A stretch of 64,000 nt of DNA. It comes from Acinetobacter venetianus RAG-1 = CIP 110063 (GTDB lineage: Bacteria > Pseudomonadota > Gammaproteobacteria > Pseudomonadales > Moraxellaceae). The notes below the pieces were generated by a model. That model saw nothing but the letters and a program-made list of their open reading frames with translations. It was not told where the DNA came from and searched no databases. The translations under genes and the position numbers were made by a program. The stretch covers positions 205,586-269,585 of the forward strand of contig NZ_KB849556.1 in NCBI RefSeq assembly GCF_000368585.1, read 5' to 3'. Shown here piece after piece: positions 33,363 through 45,166 of this stretch (position 1 is its first letter; each line of letters starts with the position of its first letter).

Positions 33363-34061
33363 ATGTCACGCTCAATTCGCTTGCTCAATCTACTGCAACT
33401 TTTAAGAGAATATCGTTATCCAGTCACAGCACAGGTGTTAGCAGAGCGATTGCAGATCAGTCAGCGTAGTGTGTATCGAGATATTGAGACCTTACGTGAT
33501 CAAGGTGTGAATATTGATGCGGCGGCGGGTTTAGGCTTTCAGCTTAAAGAGGATTTTCTGTTGCCGCCAATGACCTTGAATGAAACTGAGATTGAGGCCA
33601 TTTTTCTAGCGTTAAATTGGCTAAATGATATTCCTGATCAAGCTTTCAAATCTGCTTCCAAAGCTGTTCTTGCGAAGTTAAATGCAGTTCTGCCTGAACA
33701 CTGCCAGCATTTATTAGAGCAAACCACATTGAGATCAATTACAGCATGGCTACCTGTCAATGAAATGCTGGTGGAACAAGTTCGCTTAGCGATTCGACAA
33801 CAAGTTAAAATCACCGTGGATTACGCTGATGAACAGCAAAGAATCAGCTCTAGAGTTTTGTGGCCTTTTGCTCTAGGTTATTTTAATGATCGCATCGTCC
33901 TTGCAGCATGGTGTGAACTGCGTGATGGTTTTAGGCACTTTCGAATTGATCGCATCCAGCAATTGAGCCTCAGCCAAGAACTTTACCCACAATTTAAACA
34001 ACAATTATTTCAACAATGGTGGACACAAGAAGTTTGTCGTGCGACTACTGACAAAAACTGA
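33363..34061 (+). CDS. WYL-domain transcriptional regulator (YafY-type)
   Basis: A 232-residue regulator. The N-terminal HTH_11 winged helix is RLLNLLQLLREYRYPVTAQV...LQISQRSVYRDIETLRDQG. The C-terminal WYL-like domain holds VDYADEQQRISSRVLWPFALGYF and FRHFRIDRIQQLSL. These proteins sense small ligands or nucleic acids through the WYL fold. The frame starts at 33312, but ATG 33363 (MSRSIRLLNLL) with AGGAAT upstream fits. It is followed after about 50 bp by a GST gene, which it may regulate; this is inference from position. Confidence 0.83.
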   Translation: MSRSIRLLNLLQLLREYRYPVTAQVLAERLQISQRSVYRDIETLRDQGVNIDAAAGLGFQLKEDFLLPPMTLNETEIEAIFLALNWLNDIPDQAFKSASKAVLAKLNAVLPEHCQHLLEQTTLRSITAWLPVNEMLVEQVRLAIRQQVKITVDYADEQQRISSRVLWPFALGYFNDRIVLAAWCELRDGFRHFRIDRIQQLSLSQELYPQFKQQLFQQWWTQEVCRATTDKN

Positions 34062-34112
34062 CAATCACAGCCATTAAATTTAGATAAAACCAACAAACAA
34101 GGAAATATCAAA

Positions 34113-34721
34113 ATGGCACTTAAACTTTATACCAATAATATGTCTCGCGGTGTAGTTGTAGACTGGTTACTCATTGAATTAGGTGTTGAGTGTGAACGCA
34201 TTGAGGTGGCTTATCAGACAGAAATGAAATCACCTGAATATCTAAAAATCAATCCATTTGGCAAAGTCCCTGTTTTGGTCGATGGCGATGTGGTGGTGTA
34301 TGAGCTTGATGCAATTTGCGCTTATTTAGCAGATAAATTTGCAGAAAAAAGCTTAGCTCCAGCATTAAATGATCCAAAACGTGGGCTGTATTATCGTTGG
34401 TTATTCTTTATCTCTGGTCCTTGGGAGGCCGCATCTACCAATAAAATGCTGGGCATTGATGTGAAAGCAGAGCAAAAAATGTCTGTCGGTTATGGTGACT
34501 ATGAAGATGCCTATAATGCTTTTGTACAGGGACTGGGTGAGGCGAGTCCTTATTTATGCGGTGAGCAATTTACCGCAGCAGATGTTTCGGTAGCGGCAAT
34601 GCTATTTTGGCAATTAAAAATGAATGAAGTGCAATCACATCCAGCGATTGAACGTTATTTAGAAAACATTTCCAAACGACCAGGTTTCCAAAAGTTTGCT
34701 GCGGTTTTTAGCAATGTTTAA
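34113..34721 (+). CDS. Glutathione S-transferase family protein
   Basis: A 202-residue soluble GST. The N-terminal thioredoxin-like domain begins ALKLYTNNMSRGVVVDWLL and includes NPFGKVPVLVDGDVVVYE. The C-terminal helical domain includes LCGEQFTAADVSVAAMLFW, the family N-cap motif. It is most like the Beta/Theta detoxification class; the substrate is unknown. Ribosome binding site AAGGAAA. It lies 51 bp after the WYL regulator with the same orientation, suggesting joint transcription. Confidence 0.85.
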   Translation: MALKLYTNNMSRGVVVDWLLIELGVECERIEVAYQTEMKSPEYLKINPFGKVPVLVDGDVVVYELDAICAYLADKFAEKSLAPALNDPKRGLYYRWLFFISGPWEAASTNKMLGIDVKAEQKMSVGYGDYEDAYNAFVQGLGEASPYLCGEQFTAADVSVAAMLFWQLKMNEVQSHPAIERYLENISKRPGFQKFAAVFSNV

Positions 34722-34734
34722 GTGATCATCAGTC

Positions 34735-34760
34735 AAAAGCCGACTAAGTCGGCTTTTTTT
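34735..34760. terminator. Bidirectional terminator between GST and LysR genes
   Basis: aaaagccgac/gtcggctttt stem with T-run on plus and A-run on the other side. Confidence 0.85.
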
Positions 34761-35667
34761 AACTTGCATAAAGTGGAAATTGATCCAAATCAAAAACCAG
34801 CCGAATTTCTTCTAAGAATTGTTCAGTCGTTTCGTTCGATGAGATCTTATTGAAGCTCATAAATACATCTAAGCAAGGCAATGCATGATTTAAGGCTTTC
34901 ACTACGACCTTCTCGGTTGCCAATGCTTGCATATATGATGGCAAAATAGCACAACTTTGCCCTGAATCCACGGCTTCGATGCTTTCCGCAATACCGTTGG
35001 CTTCATGGATAGTTTTGAACTTAATTTGATGCTGATCGATAAACTGCAAAATCGTTTTTGCGAGTGGCTGAGATAGTTTGTGTGAAAGAATCGTAAGGTC
35101 TAAGCCGTTGAGTTGATCCGTTGTGATTTCATCTACATTCGCTAGAGGATGTCGTTTGGGGAGCATAAAAATCAAAGGCTCTTTCAGGACAAGCTGACTT
35201 GCAAAGGTATCATTTTGAAAGTCTTGATTTATAAAAATAATGTCTAAATCGCCTTTCTTTAATTCATTAATTTGATCGCTTTCTTTTAAGTTAAGTGTTC
35301 GGATTTGAAGCTTAGGAATTTTGACTCTCAAGCGTGGGATAATATAAGGAAAAATCCGTATTTCAGCCGATGGCACAAAACCGATGCGAAGAAACTGTAC
35401 TTTTGCCGCTGCGACTTGGCGAGCCATTGTTACCGCTTTATCTGCTTGATTTAAGGTTAAGCGAGCTTGTTCCAAAAATACATGACCCTCTTCGGTCAGC
35501 TCTACTTTGCGTTTGGTACGATGAAACAACTGCACACCAACATCATCTTCCAGATCTTTGATTTGCTGGCTCAAAGATGGTTGAGCGGTGTGAAGTTTGA
35601 TTGCAGCTTTGCTAAAACTAAGTTCTTCTGCAACGGTGATGAAATAGCGTAAATGTCGTAATTCCAT
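34759..35667 (-). CDS. LysR-family transcriptional regulator
   Basis: A 302-residue LysR-type regulator. The winged HTH is at residues 1-60 (MELRHLRYFITVAEELSFSK, TAQPSLSQQIKDLEDDVGVQLF). The effector-binding domain follows, with the sequence FLRIGFVPSAEIRIFPYIIP, typical of the CatM/BenM-like group. It is convergent with the GST gene and divergent from the NAPE-PLD-like hydrolase, its likely target if it regulates its neighbour. Palindromes in the divergent region (35909-35922 and 35923-35940) are candidate sites. Confidence 0.87.
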   Translation of the reverse strand: MELRHLRYFITVAEELSFSKAAIKLHTAQPSLSQQIKDLEDDVGVQLFHRTKRKVELTEEGHVFLEQARLTLNQADKAVTMARQVAAAKVQFLRIGFVPSAEIRIFPYIIPRLRVKIPKLQIRTLNLKESDQINELKKGDLDIIFINQDFQNDTFASQLVLKEPLIFMLPKRHPLANVDEITTDQLNGLDLTILSHKLSQPLAKTILQFIDQHQIKFKTIHEANGIAESIEAVDSGQSCAILPSYMQALATEKVVVKALNHALPCLDVFMSFNKISSNETTEQFLEEIRLVFDLDQFPLYAS

Positions 35668-36056
35668 AAGACTGATCCAAGTATGTCTTACTGTTATTTT
35701 TAAAAGTATGGGTATTCGAAAGTCGTTCTGTGTGGCGGATTATATAGTAGCTGCTTTTTTATACAATATGCTTCATTTTAAAATATAAAAAATGTATTAA
35801 AAAATTAAGCATTCGATAGGAGTAATCTAGATGATGAAGCTTAGCAATAACTTAAATTTGTATTGACTCAAGTAAAGAAAATCAGCATAACTAAAAACGT
35901 TATGTTAGGATCAAATTTGATCGTTTGACTGTAATCAAACCCTCTCAAAACTCATACAATAGATTGATTTGAAAAAAGTTAGAGTGATAGTCCGTTATCA
36001 TTTTAAGCTTATTCATTGATGCTAAAGATGATCAGATTTCATTATAGAAGAAGTAC
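35668..36056. promoter_or_regulatory. Divergent regulatory region with two palindromes
   Basis: 389 bp without a gene. It holds GATCAAATTTGATC (35909-35922, perfect 14-bp palindrome) followed directly by GTTTGA/TCAAAC (35923-35940) inverted repeats. A candidate promoter TTGACT-17-CATAAC (about 35864-35892) directs transcription towards the hydrolase gene. Confidence 0.4.
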
Positions 36057-37109
36057 ATGAAAGATAAGCCGACATTAACCTATCAATTGCCGACCCAATC
36101 TTGCTTGAGCCATACTTTTGGGAAACCTCCATTTCCACATGAAACATCTGATCATTGTGGGGTTGATCGCTTTTATAATTTGGAAAAGCGTCTAACGCCT
36201 TTTGATCGAAAAGGATTACTGACTTGGCTTGCGACACGTAAATCTTATACGTGGAATGTTGACCGTTCGCATGAATGGAACATGCGTAACCATATGTTGG
36301 AGCTTCCGCAAAATCGACCCGAAGCAGACCTCAATAACTGGCAAATCTGGTTTGTTGGTCATGCCACAGTCTTGATTCAAATTGGACCATATAACTTTTT
36401 GACTGATCCAGTTTGGTGTGAATATGTGAGTCCTAAACAAGGGCAAGGGCCGCAGCGTGCTTGTCCTGCTGGAATCGCACTTGAGCATTTACCTACGATT
36501 CATGGCGTACTATTGAGCCACAATCACTACGATCATATGGATCTTGCGACTTTAGAATGGTTGCATGAAAAATTCGAGATGCCAATCTACACAGGCTTAG
36601 GCAATAGTCACTATATGCCCAAACATTTGCATGTGATTGAAATGGATTGGTGGCAAGAAATTCCGTTCCATGATGAGTTGAAGATTGCATACACACCAGC
36701 GCAACATGCCTCAGGACGTGGAATCCGAGATCAAAATAGAGCACTTTGGGGGGGATTTTCGTTATTGGCAAAAACTGGACACTGTTTCTTTGCAGGTGAT
36801 ACAGGTTATGCAGGCCACTTTAAACAGATCCATGAGCGTTATGGAGATGCACGAGTTGCGCTACTACCAATCGGGGCGTATGAGCCACGAAAATTGATGC
36901 GTTATGTACATATGAACCCGCAAGATGCGTTCCATGCACATTTGGATTTACACGCACATCGTTCCTTGGCGATTCATTATCGAACTTTTCAGCTTACGGA
37001 TGAAAAGCGCGATGCGCCAGAGCATGAACTACAGCAAGCGATGAAGTCTTCTTCAAAATTGGTTAATCCTTTTTATTGTATTCGTGAAGGTCATTTTATT
37101 CGGGCTTAA
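36057..37109 (+). CDS. NAPE-PLD-like metallo-beta-lactamase-fold hydrolase
   Basis: A 350-residue cytosolic hydrolase. It has the metal motif HxHxDH in LLSHNHYDHMDLATLEWL, then TPAQHASGRGIRDQNRALWGGF and CFFAGDTGYAGHFKQI. The opening segment (WQIWFVGHATVLIQIGPYNF) and SDPVWxxxVSP-type stretch are characteristic of the N-acyl phosphatidylethanolamine phospholipase D group (UlaG/RomA-like). The bacterial substrate is unknown. The start follows aagaagt. The end overlaps the convergent DoxX-like gene by 14 bp. Confidence 0.83.
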   Translation: MKDKPTLTYQLPTQSCLSHTFGKPPFPHETSDHCGVDRFYNLEKRLTPFDRKGLLTWLATRKSYTWNVDRSHEWNMRNHMLELPQNRPEADLNNWQIWFVGHATVLIQIGPYNFLTDPVWCEYVSPKQGQGPQRACPAGIALEHLPTIHGVLLSHNHYDHMDLATLEWLHEKFEMPIYTGLGNSHYMPKHLHVIEMDWWQEIPFHDELKIAYTPAQHASGRGIRDQNRALWGGFSLLAKTGHCFFAGDTGYAGHFKQIHERYGDARVALLPIGAYEPRKLMRYVHMNPQDAFHAHLDLHAHRSLAIHYRTFQLTDEKRDAPEHELQQAMKSSSKLVNPFYCIREGHFIRA

Positions 37110-37500
37110 TTTTTTGAGCATCAATGCACCAAAGTGCGATGACTGAGAGACTACCTAACCCCAAATTCATAACGACAGGATTGAATGCTTGATAAATCCT
37201 GTCTGGATAAATCAATAGAACGCAGAGCAATAAGAGGGTCAAACCCAATAAATTCAGATAATGTAAATACTGATGTTTGATAAATAAGAATAGACTTCCA
37301 AAAATAATTTCTGCAATCCCTGATAAAACAATCATATCGGTGATATAGGATGTCGGGATATGTATGAACTGCCATAATACCTTTTCATCAGCGACTTGAA
37401 AGATGAATTTGGGAAATAACCCTTGATAAATCCAAAGTAGCGCAATCATCAACTGACAAAATTTTAAGATACGATGAAGCGCCATTTCAGCATTCTTCAT
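37096..37500 (-). CDS. DoxX-like four-helix membrane protein
   Basis: A 134-residue inner-membrane protein with four helices: LMIALLWIYQGLFPKFIF, then ITDMIVLSGIAEIIFGSLFL, then LLGLTLLLLCVLLI and LGSLSVIALWCID. Composition and the WIYQG motif fit the DoxX-like PF13781 family. It overlaps the upstream DCC gene by 4 bp (ATGA), a common pairing of DoxX-like and thiol-disulfide proteins that may form a small redox module. Function is unproven. Confidence 0.78.
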   Translation of the reverse strand: MKNAEMALHRILKFCQLMIALLWIYQGLFPKFIFQVADEKVLWQFIHIPTSYITDMIVLSGIAEIIFGSLFLFIKHQYLHYLNLLGLTLLLLCVLLIYPDRIYQAFNPVVMNLGLGSLSVIALWCIDAQKIKPE

Positions 37501-37937
37501 TTTAATTTCTCATCTAATAAAAAGTGCGATTCCACATCTGAACCAACAACATAGCAGTGCTCAGTTTTGCCAAATAGCCGATAACGATTTAATGCGATGC
37601 GACGATAGGCAAAGTCGCGTAACTTTTTTGGAAGCAGTTTGCCGTATTTTAAACTGGAATAAGGGAAATCGAGACGCTGCATGATCCGCAAAAAAGCAGT
37701 TGATTCGGTATAAAGCTGACCTTTTTCTAGCAAAATCATGGTTTCAAAATGGTCAGTTGGAAATTGATATTTTCTAAGAATTTGTTGTCCTAGTTGAGAC
37801 TGAACAGAGACTAATTTGAATTGAGTTTGATGGTCATGTTTGATCATGAAGTCAGCCCAAGCGGAGCAGAGCACACACTGCGCATCGAATAGGATCATGT
37901 TGTGTTCTTGAATCAATTGTTGGATTTGATTTGGCAT
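37497..37937 (-). CDS. DCC-family thiol-disulfide oxidoreductase-like protein (DUF393)
   Basis: A 146-residue protein with the family CxxC in MILFDAQCVLCSAWADFM. Further typical features are FKLVSVQSQLGQQIL, the central ESTAFLRIMQRLDFPYSSLKYGKLLPK and LRDFAYRRIALNRYRLFGK. The DCC fold is thioredoxin-like. It overlaps the DoxX-like gene (ATGA). Substrate and partner are unknown; a shared redox role is inferred from the coupling. Confidence 0.85.
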   Translation of the reverse strand: MPNQIQQLIQEHNMILFDAQCVLCSAWADFMIKHDHQTQFKLVSVQSQLGQQILRKYQFPTDHFETMILLEKGQLYTESTAFLRIMQRLDFPYSSLKYGKLLPKKLRDFAYRRIALNRYRLFGKTEHCYVVGSDVESHFLLDEKLK

Positions 37938-37972
37938 GATTATTTTTCTACTAATATTTTGCGTTTTATATA

Positions 37973-38003
37973 AAAATAAAGAACCACGAGGGTTCTTTAT
38001 TTT
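37973..38003 (-). terminator. Terminator of katG
   Basis: aaaataaagaacc/ggttctttatttt stem (13 bp) with T-rich end on the minus strand, about 25 nt after the katG stop. Confidence 0.8.
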
Positions 38004-38027
38004 CTTTCATTTAAAATATCACATGGA

Positions 38028-40837
<2,810 letters not shown>

Positions 40838-41296
40838 ATGAAAAAAATAGCACTGAGTCTTGGTCTATCTTTGACAGCTTTAACGGGTTGTAGCTCTATG
40901 CCACAAACAGATCATATCAAAGCAAATCACTCTAGCGCCGTAACGGTAGAATTTGTTGGGCAAGGAAATTACAGCGTTCAACCACAACAGGGCACAGTAA
41001 GTCTATATGCTGTCGAAAGCCGTATGGCGGATGTCCCAGCAACCCTGATTCAACAAAAGAAAGTTCAAGTATCACAAGTCCCTTTTCGTGTTGAATTGAG
41101 CTTACCTACGGATCATCTGAAGTTGATTCGACCACCAGTAAGAAGTGATGCGGAAGTTACTTATTACGTGACATGGGAGTCTGATATGAAGAATCTCTCA
41201 GGTAAAGATGCAATTGTGATTGATTATGATCGTAAGTTTCCACGAGTGACATTGAATGGGAATACGCAGCAAATTTACTTACGTGAAACTAAGTAA
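40838..41296 (+). CDS. YbaY/YscW-family lipoprotein
   Basis: A 152-residue outer-membrane or periplasmic lipoprotein. A signal peptide (residues 1-16) ends in the lipobox LTGC (Cys17). The mature domain has VPATLIQQKKVQVSQVPFRVELSLP, typical of the YbaY/YscW fold, ending QIYLRETK. The YscW branch is a pilotin for type III secretion, but no such system is in the window, so a general lipoprotein role is likelier. It is followed by a terminator (41314-41350). Confidence 0.78.
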   Translation: MKKIALSLGLSLTALTGCSSMPQTDHIKANHSSAVTVEFVGQGNYSVQPQQGTVSLYAVESRMADVPATLIQQKKVQVSQVPFRVELSLPTDHLKLIRPPVRSDAEVTYYVTWESDMKNLSGKDAIVIDYDRKFPRVTLNGNTQQIYLRETK

Positions 41297-41313
41297 AATT
41301 TAAATACTTATAT

Positions 41314-41350
41314 AAAAAAGAGCGATATTCTAAGAATAATCGCTCTTTTT
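41314..41350. terminator. Bidirectional terminator, YbaY-like / ptsP
   Basis: agagcgat/atcgctct stem with flanking A/T runs. Confidence 0.75.
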
Positions 41351-41369
41351 CTTTATTTTTAAAAATGCG

Positions 41370-43664
41370 TTAGGCACCGACTAAACGATTGGATTTAACC
41401 ATATCGCCAAGCCCATGTGTCTTAAAGTAATGCTCTAACCAACTTTTCACGACCAGAGGGTTATTCATTTGTAGAACATCATCTAATAATCTTTGAGCAT
41501 CTGTCATAGGCACATGACAAATTGCTTTGCGCACACGCAGAATATTACTCGAACTCATAGAGAGTGTATTAAAGCCCATCGCCATTAATAAAATTGCTGA
41601 TAATGGATCACCAGCCATTTCACCGCAGACGCTTACAGGCTTTTCATGAATATGACATTCTTCAACTAAACGTTTTAAGGCACGTAATACCGAAGGGTGG
41701 AAGTGCGAATATACGTTAGCAACATGCGGATTATTACGATCTACGGCAAGTAAATATTGTGTCAAATCATTTGAACCCACCGAGAAGAAATCAACCAGTT
41801 CGGCAAACTCACCAACTTGTAATAGTACGCTTGGTACTTCAACCATAATCCCGATTTTAGGACGTGTGATTTTGACTTGCTCTTCTTCTTGGACCGCAAT
41901 CCAGTCACGCTCAAGTAAATACAACACTTCTTCTACTTCGCTGACACTAGTCACCATCGGAAGAAGAATATGTAAATTATTTAATCCAATACTGGCTTTG
42001 AGCATCGCGCGAATCTGTGCAGAAAAAATCTCAGGGTGATCTAAAGTAAAACGCAAACCACGCCAACCTAAAGCAGAGTTTTCCTCTTCAATGCTGAAAT
42101 AAGGAAGGTCTTTGTCCGCACCAATATCCAGTGTACGCATAATCACAGGTTTATTGGCAAAATGGCTGAGCTGTTGGCGGTAAATGGCGCGTTGTTCTTC
42201 TTCACCAGGGAAGCGTTCACGTAGCATAAATGGAATTTCACTACGATATAAACCAACACCTTTTGCACCACGTTGTACGCCGCGCACAACATCGATCATT
42301 AAACCCGTATTGACGAATAACGGAATAGCAACACCATCAGGCGTTACAGCATCTTTAGTTTCGTACTGCTTTAAATCTTTTGCAATTTGTTCTTCTTCTT
42401 TTTGAACTTCTTTATAACGTTGACGTAAACGACGTGGTGGATTGACAAAGACACGTCCTTGATACGCATCCACAATCATTTCAATATCATCAAGCGTCGT
42501 GATTGGGAGCTCAGTCACACCAACAACCGTTGGAATACCGAGAGCGCGCGCCACGATCACCATATGTGAATTGGCAGCACCTTCAGAAGTTACAATTGCA
42601 GCAATATTATCGACAGGAAGCTCGACCAACGCAGCAGTACTGATTTCTTCGCCGATCAGGATACTATCTGGACTCAGTTCTCGGTGACTAGAATCGGCTT
42701 CTTGCAAACATGCGAGAATGCGACGACCAAGGTCTTTTAAGTCGGAAACACGCTCACGTAAATAGTCATCTTCCATTTGCGCAAATAGCGCAATATGTTT
42801 ATCGATGACTTTACGTACAGCACCTTGCGCCCAGCTTCCTGCTCGAATATGTTCCTTGATTTCACTCGGCAAGACATTTTCATCTAACATTCGTAAGAAC
42901 ACGCTAAACAATGCACGTTCTTCTGACATGAGAGAGTCTTGCATTTTTTCATCTAAAGATTGAATTTCAAGACGAACAGAAGCGATCGCTTGATCCAAAA
43001 GTTCTAATTCATCGCTGATATCTTCAGCTTCACGATCAGGAATTGCAGTTAGATCGGCTGGGGGATATAGCACAATTGCTCGACCTAGCGCGATACCGCC
43101 AGCACCCGAAACCCCTTGGAATGTTTTATAGGTTGATCCATTACTCGGTTTACGAAATACATCAATATTCCCGACTGCATGAGCATGTGCGATCACACCA
43201 GATAGTTGTGCGCAAAGGGTAACAAGAAATGATTCCGCGGCTTCGCTAAAGTCTTGTGACTCTTTATTTTGAACGACTAAAACGCCCATTACTTTACGGC
43301 GATACATCACAGGAACGCCAAGGAATGAGTTATATAGTTCTTCACCTGTCTCGGGTAAATAAGCAAAGCGTTCATGCTTTGGCGCATTGTCTAAGTTGAC
43401 AATTTCTTCTCGTTGACCGACTAAACCAACCAGACCTTCACCAACATTTAAGGAGACATTGCCGACCGCTTCTGGTTTTAAACCTTTCGAAGCCATAAGC
43501 ACATAGCGGCGATTTCGTTCATCCAATAAATAAATAGAGCAGACATCAACATGCATTGCTTCAGCCACATGATTGACCATAATGTCCAAAGATTCATGCA
43601 AACTGACGGACGCATTAATTTCTTGTACGATGCGTCTAAGCGTGTCGAGTTGCATGTTTGACAT
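41370..43664 (-). CDS. ptsP: Phosphoenolpyruvate-protein phosphotransferase PtsP (EI-Ntr)
   Basis: A 764-residue cytosolic enzyme I of the nitrogen-related PTS. An N-terminal GAF domain covers about residues 18-160. The EI N-terminal domain begins near 185 (GVSGAGGIALGRA). The phosphorylated histidine is His367 in AANSHMVIVARALGIPTVVG. The C-terminal PEP-binding TIM barrel includes MRTLDIGADKDLPY and VCGEMAGDP. The ATG at 43664 has GGAG upstream. It is adjacent to rppH (92 bp, same orientation), the usual neighbour, and phosphorylates NPr/EIIA-Ntr encoded elsewhere. Confidence 0.95.
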   Translation of the reverse strand: MSNMQLDTLRRIVQEINASVSLHESLDIMVNHVAEAMHVDVCSIYLLDERNRRYVLMASKGLKPEAVGNVSLNVGEGLVGLVGQREEIVNLDNAPKHERFAYLPETGEELYNSFLGVPVMYRRKVMGVLVVQNKESQDFSEAAESFLVTLCAQLSGVIAHAHAVGNIDVFRKPSNGSTYKTFQGVSGAGGIALGRAIVLYPPADLTAIPDREAEDISDELELLDQAIASVRLEIQSLDEKMQDSLMSEERALFSVFLRMLDENVLPSEIKEHIRAGSWAQGAVRKVIDKHIALFAQMEDDYLRERVSDLKDLGRRILACLQEADSSHRELSPDSILIGEEISTAALVELPVDNIAAIVTSEGAANSHMVIVARALGIPTVVGVTELPITTLDDIEMIVDAYQGRVFVNPPRRLRQRYKEVQKEEEQIAKDLKQYETKDAVTPDGVAIPLFVNTGLMIDVVRGVQRGAKGVGLYRSEIPFMLRERFPGEEEQRAIYRQQLSHFANKPVIMRTLDIGADKDLPYFSIEEENSALGWRGLRFTLDHPEIFSAQIRAMLKASIGLNNLHILLPMVTSVSEVEEVLYLLERDWIAVQEEEQVKITRPKIGIMVEVPSVLLQVGEFAELVDFFSVGSNDLTQYLLAVDRNNPHVANVYSHFHPSVLRALKRLVEECHIHEKPVSVCGEMAGDPLSAILLMAMGFNTLSMSSSNILRVRKAICHVPMTDAQRLLDDVLQMNNPLVVKSWLEHYFKTHGLGDMVKSNRLVGA

Positions 43665-43757
43665 GGATGTTTACTCCAATTTATTGAATCGTTATAGGCC
43701 TAGTTATAACAGCTCTAATGTCAAAAATCATTGCTTAAAATGATGATTCTACGACAA

Positions 43758-44234
43758 TTAACGCTGAGGTAATTGTAAACACAACTCCATCATGGCTTTG
43801 CGGTAAACATCTCGTTTGAAGTTGACCACTTGACCCAATGGGTACCAATAACTCACCCATTGCCATTCATCGAATTCGGGTGGGTCTGATAAGTTTAACT
43901 GAATATGATGAGGCGATGCCGTTAACTTCAGTAAAAACCACTTTTGCTTTTGTCCAATACATACCGGATCTGAATCTGACCGAATGTACCGATGTGGCAA
44001 ACGATAACGCAGCCAACCTTTTGTTTGCGCTATAATTTGGACGTGTTCGGGCAATAAGCCGACTTCTTCTCTCAGTTCACGATAAAGTGCCTGTTCAGGG
44101 GTTTCTCCAAACTGGATACCTCCTTGTGGAAATTGCCAAGCATTGTGACCAATGCGCTTTGCCCATAAGACTTGTCCGTCATCGTTTGCCAAAATGATCC
44201 CGACGTTGGGTCGGAAACCTTCTGAGTCGATCAT
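43758..44234 (-). CDS. rppH: RNA pyrophosphohydrolase RppH
   Basis: A 158-residue Nudix hydrolase that removes pyrophosphate from 5-prime ends of mRNA to start degradation. The Nudix box reads [20 protein letters not shown] followed by VGLLP. The opening [21 protein letters not shown] is typical. The frame extends to 44315, but [12 protein letters not shown] at 44234 with AGG upstream matches RppH. It is upstream of ptsP, as in E. coli, and probably co-transcribed with it. Confidence 0.93.
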   Translation of the reverse strand: MIDSEGFRPNVGIILANDDGQVLWAKRIGHNAWQFPQGGIQFGETPEQALYRELREEVGLLPEHVQIIAQTKGWLRYRLPHRYIRSDSDPVCIGQKQKWFLLKLTASPHHIQLNLSDPPEFDEWQWVSYWYPLGQVVNFKRDVYRKAMMELCLQLPQR

Positions 44235-44417
44235 TTGGCTACCTAAATTTTGTCTATATCGTTGACTTTGATCTCGGGGACAGTCACTCTTCACGTCCAA
44301 CTCGAAAAAGGTCAAAGTAAAATGTTTAAAATTGCTATGATCTTAACGAATTTCTATCGACTAGCGGAGATAGATTTACATTTTTTTTCTTAATTTTCAG
44401 TTTAAACGAGAAATTCT

Positions 44418-45068
44418 ATGCAATTGGCTTTGTTTGATTTAGATCATACGCTGTTAAATACTGACTCTGACCATTCATGGGGTGAATTTTTGGTCAATGA
44501 GGGTTTGGTTGATCCAGTTCATCATCGTCAAATGAATGACAAGTTTTATGAAGATTATAAAGCGGGTCAGCTTGACCCGATTGCGTATAATGAATTTGTT
44601 TTTGAGTTTTTAACTAAACACGATAATCAGTATTTAACTGAGTTACATCAATTGTTTATGCAGAAAGTCATCCGCCCGAAAATGAGACCTAAAGGTTTTG
44701 ATGCAATTAAAAAACATCAAGACTTAGGCCATGCGATTGTCGGGATTACTGCGACGAGTGATTTTATTACCGCACCTATTTTCCGTGAGTTTGGGATTAC
44801 TGAAATTATTGCGACCAGTGCAGAAGTCATTGATGGACAATACACGGGGAAAGTCACAGGTGTTCCTTGCTATCAACAAGGTAAATTGACGCGCTTAGAT
44901 CAATGGCTAGCTGGTCGTACCGTTGAGGAGTCTTGGGCTTATTCAGATTCAATCAATGATCGCTTTTTACTTGAATACGCGACCCATGCGATTGCGGTGA
45001 ACCCAGATGACCGTTTGGAAAAACTCGCGCAAGAACAGGGCTGGGAAATTCAAGATTGGTCAATCTAA
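44418..45068 (+). CDS. HAD-IB family phosphatase (SerB-like)
   Basis: A 216-residue HAD phosphatase of subfamily IB. Motif I is LALFDLDHTLLNTDSDHSW, with the nucleophilic Asp pair. Motif II is HAIVGITATSDFITA and motif III/IV is SWAYSDSINDRFLL. Members include phosphoserine phosphatase relatives; the exact substrate is not known. ATG 44418 with no strong ribosome binding site. It is divergent from rppH and has its own terminator. Confidence 0.83.
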   Translation: MQLALFDLDHTLLNTDSDHSWGEFLVNEGLVDPVHHRQMNDKFYEDYKAGQLDPIAYNEFVFEFLTKHDNQYLTELHQLFMQKVIRPKMRPKGFDAIKKHQDLGHAIVGITATSDFITAPIFREFGITEIIATSAEVIDGQYTGKVTGVPCYQQGKLTRLDQWLAGRTVEESWAYSDSINDRFLLEYATHAIAVNPDDRLEKLAQEQGWEIQDWSI

Positions 45069-45098
45069 CTGAGTCAGCATAATTTGAATGAATTATTA

Positions 45099-45127
45099 AA
45101 ACCTCCCTTTCGTCAGGGAGGTTTTTT
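45099..45127 (+). terminator. Terminator of the HAD-IB gene
   Basis: aaaacctccct/agggaggtttt stem with T-run. Confidence 0.85.
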
Positions 45128-45166
45128 TGTCATATAAATGTCACTTTTAAATTTTAAGATGTCAGT

